Assembly: GCA_903870955.1 (NCBI GenBank)
Contig: CAIQEX010000562.1
Coordinates: 1-9,251 of the forward strand
Direction: 5' to 3'
DNA from: an uncultured beta proteobacterium
Lineage (GTDB): Bacteria > Pseudomonadota > Gammaproteobacteria > Burkholderiales > Burkholderiaceae_C
DNA length: 9,251 nucleotides
Positions 1 through 7,000 of this stretch are shown here, piece after piece. A model generated the notes under the pieces. It was not told the DNA's origin, searched no databases, and saw only the letters and a list, made by a program, of their open reading frames with translations. The position numbers and the translations under genes were made by a program. Positions within the stretch are counted from its first letter, which is position 1. Every line of letters begins with the position of its first letter.

Positions 1-1143
1 GGCGCGTGGTGGTGTATTGCAGTGATCTTCGGCTTGTTCGCGGGCTGCAGCAGCGTGCCCCTGGATCGCCCCGTCAGCAGCGCACCCGAGGTGTCTCGGG
101 CGCCAGTGGTACCTGCGCCGCCGATTGTTCAACCGGCTACGGGCAGCGTCACTTCGCAGTCCAAAAGTCGCTGGACCACCGTGGCCTGGAGTGAGTTGCC
201 GGGTTTCGAAGAAGACAATTTGTTTGAGGCTTGGAACGCGTGGATAAAAAGTTGCGAACGACCCGCGCCCTTGTTCGCCGGGTATTGCGGCGATGTGCGT
301 CGCCTGAGCATTGCCACAGCGGCGGAGCAGCGCGACTGGATGCGCCAGCATTTTCAGCCGCAACGGGTGGAAAGCCTGCAGGGTGACCCGAATGGACGCT
401 TGACCGGCTATTACGAACCCCAATTTGACGCAAGAAGAGCCAAGAGTCCGGCCTTCAGCGTACCGATTTACCAGGTGCCACGCGATTTGGCCTCGCGTAA
501 GCCCTGGTTTAACCGGCGCGAAATGGACACCTTGCCCGAGGTTCAGGCCGCCTTGCGCGACCGTGTCATCGCCTATGTGGCTGACCCGGTGGATGCGATG
601 GTGATGCAAATTCAAGGTTCGGGTCGCTTGCGAATCATGGAGGAAGACGGTTCTTCGAAACTGGTGCGCATGGCCTATGCAGGAAACAATGGCCACACCT
701 ATCGTGGCCTGGGTAACTGGCTGCTGGATCAGGGGCTGGTCAAAGATGCCTCCTGGCCGGGCATCAAGGCCTGGCTGGCGCAAAACCCGCAGCGCCAGCA
801 GGAACTCCTGTGGAGCAACCCGCGCGTGGTGTTTTTCAAGGAAGAACCTCTGGGTGATCTGGACGCCAGCTTCGGCCCCAAGGGTGCGCAAGGTGTCGCG
901 CTGACACCTGGTCGGTCGATCGCGGTGGACGCAAGTTCCAATATTCCCTACGGCACACCAGTCTGGCTGGTCTCCAATGGCCCGCAGACCAAGTTGCAGC
1001 GCCTGGTCCTGGCGCAGGACACCGGCAGTGCCATTGTCGGTCCGGTGCGCGCAGACTATTTCACCGGTTGGGGTTCGGAGGCTCAGGACTTGGCAGGTCG
1101 CATGCGGCAGTCGCTGCAGATGTGGGTTATTTGGCCGAAATAG
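1..1143 (+). CDS. mltA: Membrane-bound lytic murein transglycosylase A (5' partial)
   Basis: Outer-membrane lipoprotein that cleaves the MurNAc-GlcNAc bond of peptidoglycan, leaving 1,6-anhydro-MurNAc ends. The frame is open from base 1, so the true start lies upstream. A GTG at 22 is in frame, but it falls inside a hydrophobic stretch (AVIFGLFAGC) that reads as a signal-peptide core ending in a lipobox-like FAGC (Cys at codon 16), so 22 is unlikely to be the start. Counting from the first codon in the window: LTGYYEP at 134-140 and QGSGRL at 205-210 are typical of the MltA domain. The C-terminal 3D (double-psi barrel) domain carries YGTPVW at 317-322, AQDTG with the presumed catalytic Asp340 (equivalent to E. 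coli Asp308), and Asp352 in RADYF. The protein ends in MWVIWPK and stops with TAG. The 373+ residues match the family length (about 365 in E. coli). Family assignment is firm; the N-terminus is missing. Confidence 0.95.
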   Translation, partial: GAWWCIAVIFGLFAGCSSVPLDRPVSSAPEVSRAPVVPAPPIVQPATGSVTSQSKSRWTTVAWSELPGFEEDNLFEAWNAWIKSCERPAPLFAGYCGDVRRLSIATAAEQRDWMRQHFQPQRVESLQGDPNGRLTGYYEPQFDARRAKSPAFSVPIYQVPRDLASRKPWFNRREMDTLPEVQAALRDRVIAYVADPVDAMVMQIQGSGRLRIMEEDGSSKLVRMAYAGNNGHTYRGLGNWLLDQGLVKDASWPGIKAWLAQNPQRQQELLWSNPRVVFFKEEPLGDLDASFGPKGAQGVALTPGRSIAVDASSNIPYGTPVWLVSNGPQTKLQRLVLAQDTGSAIVGPVRADYFTGWGSEAQDLAGRMRQSLQMWVIWPK

Positions 1144-1175
1144 GCCGTATCACGTTACTATGCAGCTTGCGAGGG

Positions 1176-1191
1176 GTTTCACCCGTGAAAC
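1176..1191. promoter_or_regulatory. Short palindrome between mltA and cheV
   Basis: GTTTCAC-CC-GTGAAAC has 7-bp perfect arms around a 2-base centre. It lies 32 bases after the mltA stop and 28 bases before the cheV start. As DNA it resembles an operator for a dimeric regulator. As RNA it could form a 6-bp stem with a CCCG tetraloop, but no T-run follows, so a terminator is unlikely. I could not place a convincing sigma-70 or sigma-28 promoter around it. The function is unknown. Confidence 0.35.
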
Positions 1192-1209
1192 ACGCACCAA
1201 AATACGATC

Positions 1210-1213
1210 GGAG
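1210..1213 (+). promoter_or_regulatory. Ribosome binding site of cheV
   Basis: GGAG sits 6 bases before the ATG at 1220. It decides this start over the much longer in-frame extension back to 977, which overlaps mltA in another frame and encodes no recognisable domain, and over the internal ATG at 1238. Confidence 0.8.
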
Positions 1214-1219
1214 TACACC

Positions 1220-2182
1220 ATGAGCAACCATTCGGCAATGCGCGAAATCGACGAGCGCACCAACCTGACCGGGAACAGCATGTTCGAGTTGCTGTTGTTC
1301 CGTTTGGGCGAGGCCCGGGGTACCAACAAGCGTGAACTTTTTGGCATCAACGTCTTCAAGGTGCGCGAGATCATGGTCATGCCCGAAATCACCGCCATGG
1401 TGAACGCACCCGATACGGTCATGGGCGTGGCCAATATTCGCGGACAGATGATTCCCGTCATCAACCTTCCCCTGATTACCGGTTGCAACCCCAACAAGGG
1501 TCTGGGCATTCTGCTGGTCACCGAATTCGCGCGCACCACGCAAGCCTTTGCGGTCGAGGAAGTCAACGAAATCGTGCGTCTCGAGTGGAAGCAGGTGCTC
1601 TCCGCCGAGGGCACCGGGGGCGGGCTGGTGACCAGCATTGCGCGTTTGGACGGCAATGCAGAAAACACGCGTTTGGCCCAGGTGCTGGATGTGGAGCAAA
1701 TTTTGCGTGACGTGTTTCCCGAGCAGCACAAAGATGTGCAGGACGATGTGGTGATGCCGACCATGACGATCACGCCGGGCTCGGTGGTGTTGGCCGCCGA
1801 CGACTCGGCCGTGGCGCGCATGATGATCGAGCAGGGCCTCAAGGCGATGAACATTCCCTACATCATGACCCGCAGCGGCAAGGAAGCCTGGGATAAGCTG
1901 GCTTCAATGCAACTCGAAGCGCAGGCCCAAGGCAAGAGCATCAAGGACAAGGTGGCCCTGGTGCTGACCGATCTGGAAATGCCCGAGATGGATGGCTTCA
2001 CCCTGACCCGCAACATCAAGCAGGACGCGCGCTATGCCGGCATTCCCGTGATCATCCATTCCTCGCTCACCGGCAGCACCAACGAGAGCCACGTCAAGAG
2101 CGTGGGCGCGGACGCCTACGTGGCCAAGTTTGTGGCCGAAGAACTGGGTGCCACCATCCGGCGCGTGCTGGAGCGCGGCTGA
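1220..2182 (+). CDS. cheV: Chemotaxis protein CheV (CheW-receiver fusion)
   Basis: A 320-residue cytoplasmic coupling protein that links chemoreceptors to CheA and can be phosphorylated on its receiver domain, which in studied CheV proteins adjusts adaptation. The N-terminal CheW-like domain (about 15-175) includes FGINVFKVREIMVMPEIT and GVANIRGQMIPVINL, the usual CheW core. The C-terminal receiver (about 189-320) has the acidic pair Asp194/Asp195, phosphoacceptor Asp251 in LTDLEMPEMDGF, the Ser/Thr switch region HSSLTG at 280-285 and Lys303 in YVAKF. All key phosphotransfer residues are present. The start is fixed by GGAG at 1210. It follows mltA by 76 bases and precedes an amino acid deaminase, so it is an orphan with no other che gene in view and presumably serves receptors and CheA encoded elsewhere. 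The family call is firm; the signal it handles cannot be read from the sequence. Confidence 0.93.
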   Translation: MSNHSAMREIDERTNLTGNSMFELLLFRLGEARGTNKRELFGINVFKVREIMVMPEITAMVNAPDTVMGVANIRGQMIPVINLPLITGCNPNKGLGILLVTEFARTTQAFAVEEVNEIVRLEWKQVLSAEGTGGGLVTSIARLDGNAENTRLAQVLDVEQILRDVFPEQHKDVQDDVVMPTMTITPGSVVLAADDSAVARMMIEQGLKAMNIPYIMTRSGKEAWDKLASMQLEAQAQGKSIKDKVALVLTDLEMPEMDGFTLTRNIKQDARYAGIPVIIHSSLTGSTNESHVKSVGADAYVAKFVAEELGATIRRVLERG

Positions 2183-2198
2183 GCTTGCGTTGCGTTGG

Positions 2199-2214
2199 GC
2201 CGCATGTGTGCGGC
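2199..2214 (+). terminator. Weak hairpin after cheV, possible terminator
   Basis: GCCGCA-TGTG-TGCGGC forms a perfect 6-bp GC-rich stem with a tetraloop, 17 bases after the cheV stop. It is followed by TTCGTCCGGCTTT, which has only broken T-runs, so intrinsic termination would be weak at best. It lies 20 bases before the proposed start of the next gene and might instead affect initiation there. Confidence 0.35.
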
Positions 2215-2233
2215 TTCGTCCGGCTTTCCATAA

Positions 2234-3517
2234 GTGACCCAGGTGGTTCAAACCTTTGACGCGCGCTGCAAAAGCTTCCCGCTGACGGCTGTTCCCAGCC
2301 GAGCCGACGGGATTGCCGCGCAGCAATGGCACTTGCTGGGGGATGACTTGGCCTACCCGCTGGCGGTACTGAATCGCCCGGCACTGAACCACAACCTGGC
2401 TTGGATGCAGGCCTATGCAGCGCGTAAAAATGTGCACCTTGCGCCGCACGGCAAGACCACGATGTCGCCCGAGTTGTTTCGCATGCAGTTGGAGGCCGGT
2501 GCCTGGGGTTTGACCTTTGCCACTATTTTTCAACTGGCGGTGGGGGTGCAGGCGGGAGTGCGCAAAGCCATCATCGCCAATCAGGTGCTGGCTGCCGCCG
2601 ATCTGGCCGGCCTGCACAGTCTGCTGCAGGCGCACGCCGATTTACAGGTCTGGTTTCTGGTGGATTCTCTGGCGCAATTGCGCTTGATCGAGCAGTGGGT
2701 GGCCACTCAGCCGATGTTCAAACCCTTCGACGTGTTGCTTGAAATCGGTGTGCTGGGCAAGCGTACCGGTTGCCGCACGCAGCCAGAAGCGTTGGCATTG
2801 GCGCAGGCCATGGCAGCGTCTTCTGCAGTGCGATTGTGTGGCGTGGAATGCTACGAAGGCATTGCCGCCCAGTGCGATAGCGAGCATGACGTGGCGGCAG
2901 TAACTGACCTTGTGCGCCGGGTTCGGGACATCACCCAGGCCTGTGACGCACAGCAACTTTTTGCCTTCGACACGATTCTGCTCACGGCGGGTGGTTCGGC
3001 GGTGTTTGACTTGGTGTTGCCGTTGCTGGTTGGTTCCGGTTTGTCCAAACCGGTGGAAGGGGTGCTGCGTTCCGGCTGCTACATCACACATGACCACGGG
3101 CATTACCAGCGTTATTTGAATCTGGTGCAGCAGCGCGAAGGATTGAAGGAGTCGCTGCTCCCGGCACTGGAGGTCTGGACGCTGGTGCAGTCGGTGCCCG
3201 AACCGGGGTTGGCCTTCCTGACTTGCGGCCGTCGCGACATTTCCTATGACCTCGAGTTGCCGATGCCGCAGCGGATTGCGCGTGCTGGCGTGCGCCACAT
3301 GGAAGATGTCGTTGCCACGCCGCCCGATTGGCGCATCACCGCCTTGAATGACCAGCATGCCTATTTGCAGTTTGACCCGGCGGGGCTGGTGCCCGCGGTG
3401 GGCGACCGCGTCGTGTTGGGCCTGTCGCATCCCTGCACCACCTTCGATAAGTGGCGCTGGATGGTGATCGCCGAAGACGATGGCCTTGTCACGGGTGCGA
3501 TTCACACCTGTTTTTAA
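2234..3517 (+). CDS. PLP-dependent D-amino-acid deaminase, DSD1 / D-threonine aldolase-like
   Basis: A 427-residue fold-type III PLP enzyme. The alanine-racemase-like N-terminal barrel (about 37-300) has APHGKTT with presumed PLP Lys74, the cofactor-phosphate region TAGGSAVFD at 251-259 and RSGCYITHDHGHY at 279-291. The D-serine-dehydratase-like C-terminal domain (about 305-415) has GRRDISYD and SHPCTTFDKW. His399 and Cys401 form the HxC pair that binds zinc in eukaryotic D-serine dehydratase. Family members remove ammonia from D-serine or 3-hydroxy-D-amino acids to give a 2-oxo acid, or cleave D-threonine; substrate cannot be chosen from sequence, though the HPC pair favours the dehydratase/deaminase branch. 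The GTG at 2234 is the proposed start, but no good Shine-Dalgarno precedes it. A second in-frame GTG at 2243 is an alternative. Homologues usually begin about 25-30 residues before the QQWHLL motif, which fits either. It lies 51 bases after cheV and could be co-transcribed with it. Confidence 0.85.
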   Translation: MTQVVQTFDARCKSFPLTAVPSRADGIAAQQWHLLGDDLAYPLAVLNRPALNHNLAWMQAYAARKNVHLAPHGKTTMSPELFRMQLEAGAWGLTFATIFQLAVGVQAGVRKAIIANQVLAAADLAGLHSLLQAHADLQVWFLVDSLAQLRLIEQWVATQPMFKPFDVLLEIGVLGKRTGCRTQPEALALAQAMAASSAVRLCGVECYEGIAAQCDSEHDVAAVTDLVRRVRDITQACDAQQLFAFDTILLTAGGSAVFDLVLPLLVGSGLSKPVEGVLRSGCYITHDHGHYQRYLNLVQQREGLKESLLPALEVWTLVQSVPEPGLAFLTCGRRDISYDLELPMPQRIARAGVRHMEDVVATPPDWRITALNDQHAYLQFDPAGLVPAVGDRVVLGLSHPCTTFDKWRWMVIAEDDGLVTGAIHTCF

Positions 3518-3575
3518 TCTCCTGTTTTGTGGGGTCAGCCTCGGTTTGCCTGGCCGGTTTGTCCAGAGCAGGCGT

Positions 3576-3627
3576 GTGTCAGGGCGCCCTCATACTGCGG
3601 GTACGCACAAATCGGTCGCCCCGACAC
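3576..3627. repeat. Inverted repeat enclosing copy 1 of the 28-bp repeat
   Basis: The arms are 3576-3586 (GTGTCAGGGCG) and 3617-3627 (CGCCCCGACAC), complementary at 10 of 11 positions. They enclose a 30-base loop holding 28-bp repeat copy 1. The arms are unrelated in sequence to those around copy 2, so each copy sits in its own separate stem. Confidence 0.65.
3588..3615 (+). repeat. 28-bp inverted repeat, copy 1
   Basis: This 28-base segment is the exact reverse complement of 3818-3845, with 202 bases between the copies. It starts CCTCATACTG and ends CACAAATCGG. Allowing a 3-base bulge, the match continues for five more G/C bases on the inner side. It contains GCGGGTACGC at 3597-3606. Confidence 0.93.
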
Positions 3628-3792
3628 CCACCACCTCTGTACGCTGCGGATTGGCGCAGAGCGGTCAATAGACAAAACCGACTCTGATTTGCTACCAAGC
3701 AACGAGTGCAAAGTTTCAACGCACCAACAGCGCGCGTTCACAGCAGGTATTTATGGGTTGGTATTTCTTCAGGCCAACAATAGCGTCAATAT

Positions 3793-3870
3793 GCGCTTTG
3801 AGCGGGTATGCCCGGGGCCGATTTGTGCGTACCCGCAGTATGAGGACCTGGGCATACCCGCTCAATGCGC
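3793..3870. repeat. 21-bp inverted repeat enclosing copy 2 of the 28-bp repeat
   Basis: The arms are 3793-3813 and 3850-3870, 21 bases each, complementary at 20 of 21 positions (the mismatch is at 3797, T against T). The inner 14 bp, GAGCGGGTATGCCC, are perfect. The 36-base loop contains 28-bp copy 2 and a further small hairpin, TGCG-TACC-CGCA, at its centre. Transcribed, this would make a long, stable stem-loop from either strand. No T-run follows, so it is not a standard terminator. Each arm carries GCGGGTATGC (3802-3811 on +, 3852-3861 on -). Confidence 0.9.
3818..3845 (-). repeat. 28-bp inverted repeat, copy 2
   Basis: Exact reverse complement of 3588-3615, beginning CCGATTTGTG and ending CAGTATGAGG. 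It contains GCGGGTACGC on the minus strand at 3827-3836. It lies entirely in the loop of the 21-bp inverted repeat at 3793-3870. Confidence 0.93.
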
Positions 3871-3991
3871 GACAGGCACAGGCACCAACAACAAAAAACC
3901 AAGGGTTAAACCTGCGCGCAAAGTGACGGCGTCTGCACTACACTTCAGCCCACGCCGCACCCGTCCTACCCGGATCGGGCTGCACTGAAAG

Positions 3992-4006
3992 TTGCCCACA
4001 AGGCAA
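3992..4006. promoter_or_regulatory. Operator-like palindrome before ior
   Basis: TTGCC-CACAA-GGCAA has perfect 5-bp arms with a 5-base spacer, ending 25 bases before the ior start codon. The shape and position suit a dimeric repressor site or a small leader hairpin. It is short enough to arise by chance, and I cannot name a regulator. Confidence 0.3.
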
Positions 4007-4017
4007 TCAATATCAAT

Positions 4018-4022
4018 AGGAG
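4018..4022 (+). promoter_or_regulatory. Ribosome binding site of ior
   Basis: AGGAG lies 9 bases before the ATG at 4032 and supports that start. Confidence 0.8.
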
Positions 4023-4031
4023 CCAACACCC

Positions 4032-7000
4032 ATGAATGCCCCGCTGGACACCCGCCTCTTGTCCGACCTTTCCGAGCTGCCAGAACACCTGCGCAAAGCC
4101 CTCGACAGCGTCACCCTCGACGACAAATACGCCATACAAACAGGCGCCGCCTTTATGAGTGGCGTGCAAGCCTTGGTGCGCCTGCCCATGCTGCAGCGCG
4201 TGCGCGATGCGCAGCTTGGCAAGAACACGGCTGGTTTTATCAGCGGCTACCGTGGCTCGCCCCTGGGCGGCTATGACCAGGCCTTGGTCAAGGCCGAGAA
4301 GCACCTCAAGGCCCAGCACATTGTGTTTCAGCCCGGCGTCAATGAGGAGCTCGCTGCTACCGCACTTTGGGGTACGCAACAGCTTGGTTTTGCGCCCCCC
4401 GGCAGCAACAAATACGACGGCGTTTTTGGCATTTGGTATGGCAAGGGCCCGGGCGTGGACCGTTGTTCGGATGTCTTCAAGCACGCCAATATGGCGGGCA
4501 CCACGCCCTGGGGCGGTGTCATTGCGGTGGCCGGTGACGACCATATTTCCAAGAGCAGCACCGCCGCGCACCAGAGCGACCACATCTTCAAGGCCTGCGG
4601 TTTTCCGGTGTTTTTCCCGTCCAACGTGCAGGAAATTCTGGACCTGGGTCTGCACGCTTTTGCCATGAGCCGCTTCTCCGGCGTCTGGGCGGGGATGAAA
4701 ACGATTCAGGAAATTGTCGAGTCCAGTGCCACGGTGCAGGTAGACCCGAATCGGGTGCACATCAAAACGCCAACGGACTTTGTCATTCCCCCGGGTGGCC
4801 TGCACATCCGCTGGCCCGACCATGCGCTGGAACAGGAGGCGCGGCTGTTTGATTACAAGTGGTATGCCGCATTGGCCTACATCCGCGCCAACCGCCTCAA
4901 CTACAACGTCATTGAGGGGCAGCATGACCGCTTCGGCATCATTGCCAGTGGCAAGGCCTATAACGACACGCGCCAGGCTTTGCTGGACTTGGGGCTGGAT
5001 GATGTGAGTTGCCAACGCATTGGCATCCGGCTGCACAAGGTCGGCGTGGTCTGGCCGCTGGAAGCGCAGTTGACGCGCGAGTTCGCCACCGGCCTGCAGG
5101 AAATACTGGTGGTGGAAGAAAAACGCCAGGTCATCGAATACCAGCTTAAGGAAGAACTCTATAACTGGCGCGCCGACGTGCGACCCACGGTGCTGGGCAA
5201 GTTTGACGCCGTCGAAACCGAAGACCGATTTGGCGCCGGTGGTGAATGGTCGGTGCCGAATCCGAGTGCCCATACGCTGTTGCGTGCCAATGCCGATTTG
5301 AACCCGGCGATCATCGCCCGTGCCATTGCGAAGCGCATCAAGAAGCTGGGGCTGGATGCCGACACCACGGCACGCATCGACGCACAACTGGCGATTCTTC
5401 AGGCCAAAGAACAGGCCATGCAGGTCATTGAACTCAGCAGCGGCAAGGGCCCGGAGCGCCAGCCCTGGTTTTGCTCGGGTTGCCCGCACAACACTTCAAC
5501 CAAGGTGCCCGAGGGCTCGCGTGCCATGGCGGGTATTGGCTGCCACTTCATGACCGTATGGATGGACCGCGCGACCGTGGGCTTCACGCAGATGGGTGGC
5601 GAGGGCGTGCCTTGGGTGGGCCAGCAACCCTTTAGCAACGACACGCACATGTTCACCAACCTGGGTGACGGCACCTACTTCCACAGCGGCCTGTTGGCGG
5701 TGCGCCAGAGCATTGCCGCCGGGGTGAATATCACCTACAAGATTCTCTATAACGATGCCGTGGCCATGACGGGTGGGCAGCAGGTTGGCGAGCGGCCCGA
5801 GGGCCACAGCGTGGTTCAGATCGCGCAAAGCATGCGCGCCGAAGGGGCACAGAAGATCACCATCGTCACCGACGAACCAGAAAAATATGCCACGGTAAAG
5901 GGCCTGCCGGAAGGCATCGCCATTCAGCACCGTGACACGCTGGACGCAGTGCAACGGGAGTTCCGCGAAATCAAAGGCACGACGGTCATCATTTACGACC
6001 AGACCTGCGCCACCGAGAAGCGCCGCCGGCGTAAACGCGGCACCTTGGTCGATCCGGCCCGCCGTGTGGTGATCAATGAGCTGGTCTGCGAAGGCTGTGG
6101 CGACTGCGGCGTGCAGAGCAATTGCATCAGCGTAGAGCCGCTGGAGACCGAACTGGGCCGCAAGCGCCAGATCAACCAAAGCAGTTGCAACAAGGACTTG
6201 TCTTGTGTGAAGGGCTTTTGCCCGAGCTTCGTGACGGTGGAGGGTGGAAAGCCAAGGAAGCCCAAGGGCGCTGCGGTCAACGCAAATCCGGCTCCATCGG
6301 ATGCATGGCCTGATTTGCCCGCCCCGGTGATAGCCGACCTGAACCTCGCCCCCGGCGGAGTCTGGGGCATGGTGGTGGCCGGTGTCGGTGGCACCGGCGT
6401 GATCACGATTGGCCAATTGCTGGGCATGGCCGCGCACCTCGAAGGCAAAGGCATCGTCACCCAGGACGCCGGTGGGCTTGCGCAAAAAGGCGGCGCCACC
6501 TGGAGCCATGTGCTGATTGGCAAAACGCAGGACAGCATTCGCACCACGCGCGTCGGCATGGCCAGCGCGGACCTGATCATTGGCTGCGACCCCATCGTGG
6601 TGGCGGGCAAGGAAACCCTGACGCGCATGCGCGGTGGTCGAACCCACGTGGCGCTGAATTCCAACAGCACACCCACCGCCGGCTTTGTGAAGAATGCCGA
6701 CTGGATCAACCCCGGTGCGCAGTGCCTGCTGGACATTGCGCAGGTGGTAGGCGCGGACCGACTGGGAACTTTCGATGCCGATGCGCTGGCGGTGCAGGTG
6801 CTGGGCGATGCGATTTATACCAACCCCATGATGCTGGGCTATGCATGGCAAAAGGGCTGGATCCCGCTGCAGCGCGCCTCACTCATGCGCGCCATTGAAC
6901 TCAATGCCGTGGCGGTGGACAACAACCGCACCGCTTTTGACTGGGGCTGCCGCGCTGCGGTCGACCCGGAAGCCGTGCAGCGCCTGCTCCGGCCTGCGCA

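Larger units (their letters stand above)
3518..4031. other. 514-base intergenic region rich in inverted repeats
   Basis: No ORF here has a plausible product. The frames that stay open lack a ribosome binding site, known motifs and the GC3 pattern of the neighbours, and A/T-rich patches (for example 3745-3780 and 3885-3910) stand out against the surrounding genes. It separates the deaminase from ior and contains the nested repeats at 3576-3870, a small hairpin at 3644-3659 (CTGCG, loop GATTGG, CGCAG), a short palindrome at 3992-4006 and the ior ribosome binding site. I found no clean terminator after 3517 and no confident -35/-10 pair for ior. Confidence 0.7.

Noticed and set aside
977..1219. 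N-terminal extension of cheV back to 977
   Set aside because: The extra 81 codons overlap the mltA 3' end in another frame and encode Arg/Cys/Trp-rich shadow sequence. GGAG at 1210 and family length support ATG 1220.
1904..2635. 243-codon minus-strand frame across the cheV-deaminase junction
   Set aside because: It overlaps two well-supported genes on the other strand and has no protein motif.
3640..3720. tRNA-like segment
   Set aside because: The hairpin at 3644-3659 is not followed by an anticodon arm and a GTTC-type T-loop in the right positions, so no cloverleaf can be drawn.
3746..3766. GGTATTT direct repeat (3746-3752 and 3760-3766)
   Set aside because: Seven bases repeated once in an A/T-rich patch is within chance expectation.
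3588..3845. CRISPR-like array
   Set aside because: Only two copies exist, they are inverted rather than direct, they are 202 bases apart and no cas gene is near.
3588..3845. Terminal inverted repeats of an insertion sequence
   Set aside because: The 202 bases between the copies have no transposase coding potential, and I saw no target-site duplication outside the copies. A small non-autonomous element remains possible and is listed as a finding instead.
3793..3870. Intrinsic terminator for the deaminase gene
   Set aside because: The stem is strong, but the loop is 36 bases, it lies 276 bases past the stop and no T-run follows.
3527..3988. 153-codon plus-strand frame in the intergenic region
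   Set aside because: It has no good ribosome binding site and runs through both inverted-repeat structures. The translation has no secondary-structure pattern or known motif, and its codon use differs from the neighbours.
3966..5489. 507-codon open frame on the minus strand opposite the first part of ior
   Set aside because: It is fully antisense to a confidently identified gene, has no recognisable domain and reads as low-complexity GC-rich translation. Long antisense frames are expected opposite high-GC3 genes.
5496..6851. 451-codon open frame on the minus strand opposite the middle of ior
   Set aside because: Same explanation: a mirror of strong GC3 bias on the coding strand, with no motif and a His/Arg/Gly-rich composition typical of shadows.
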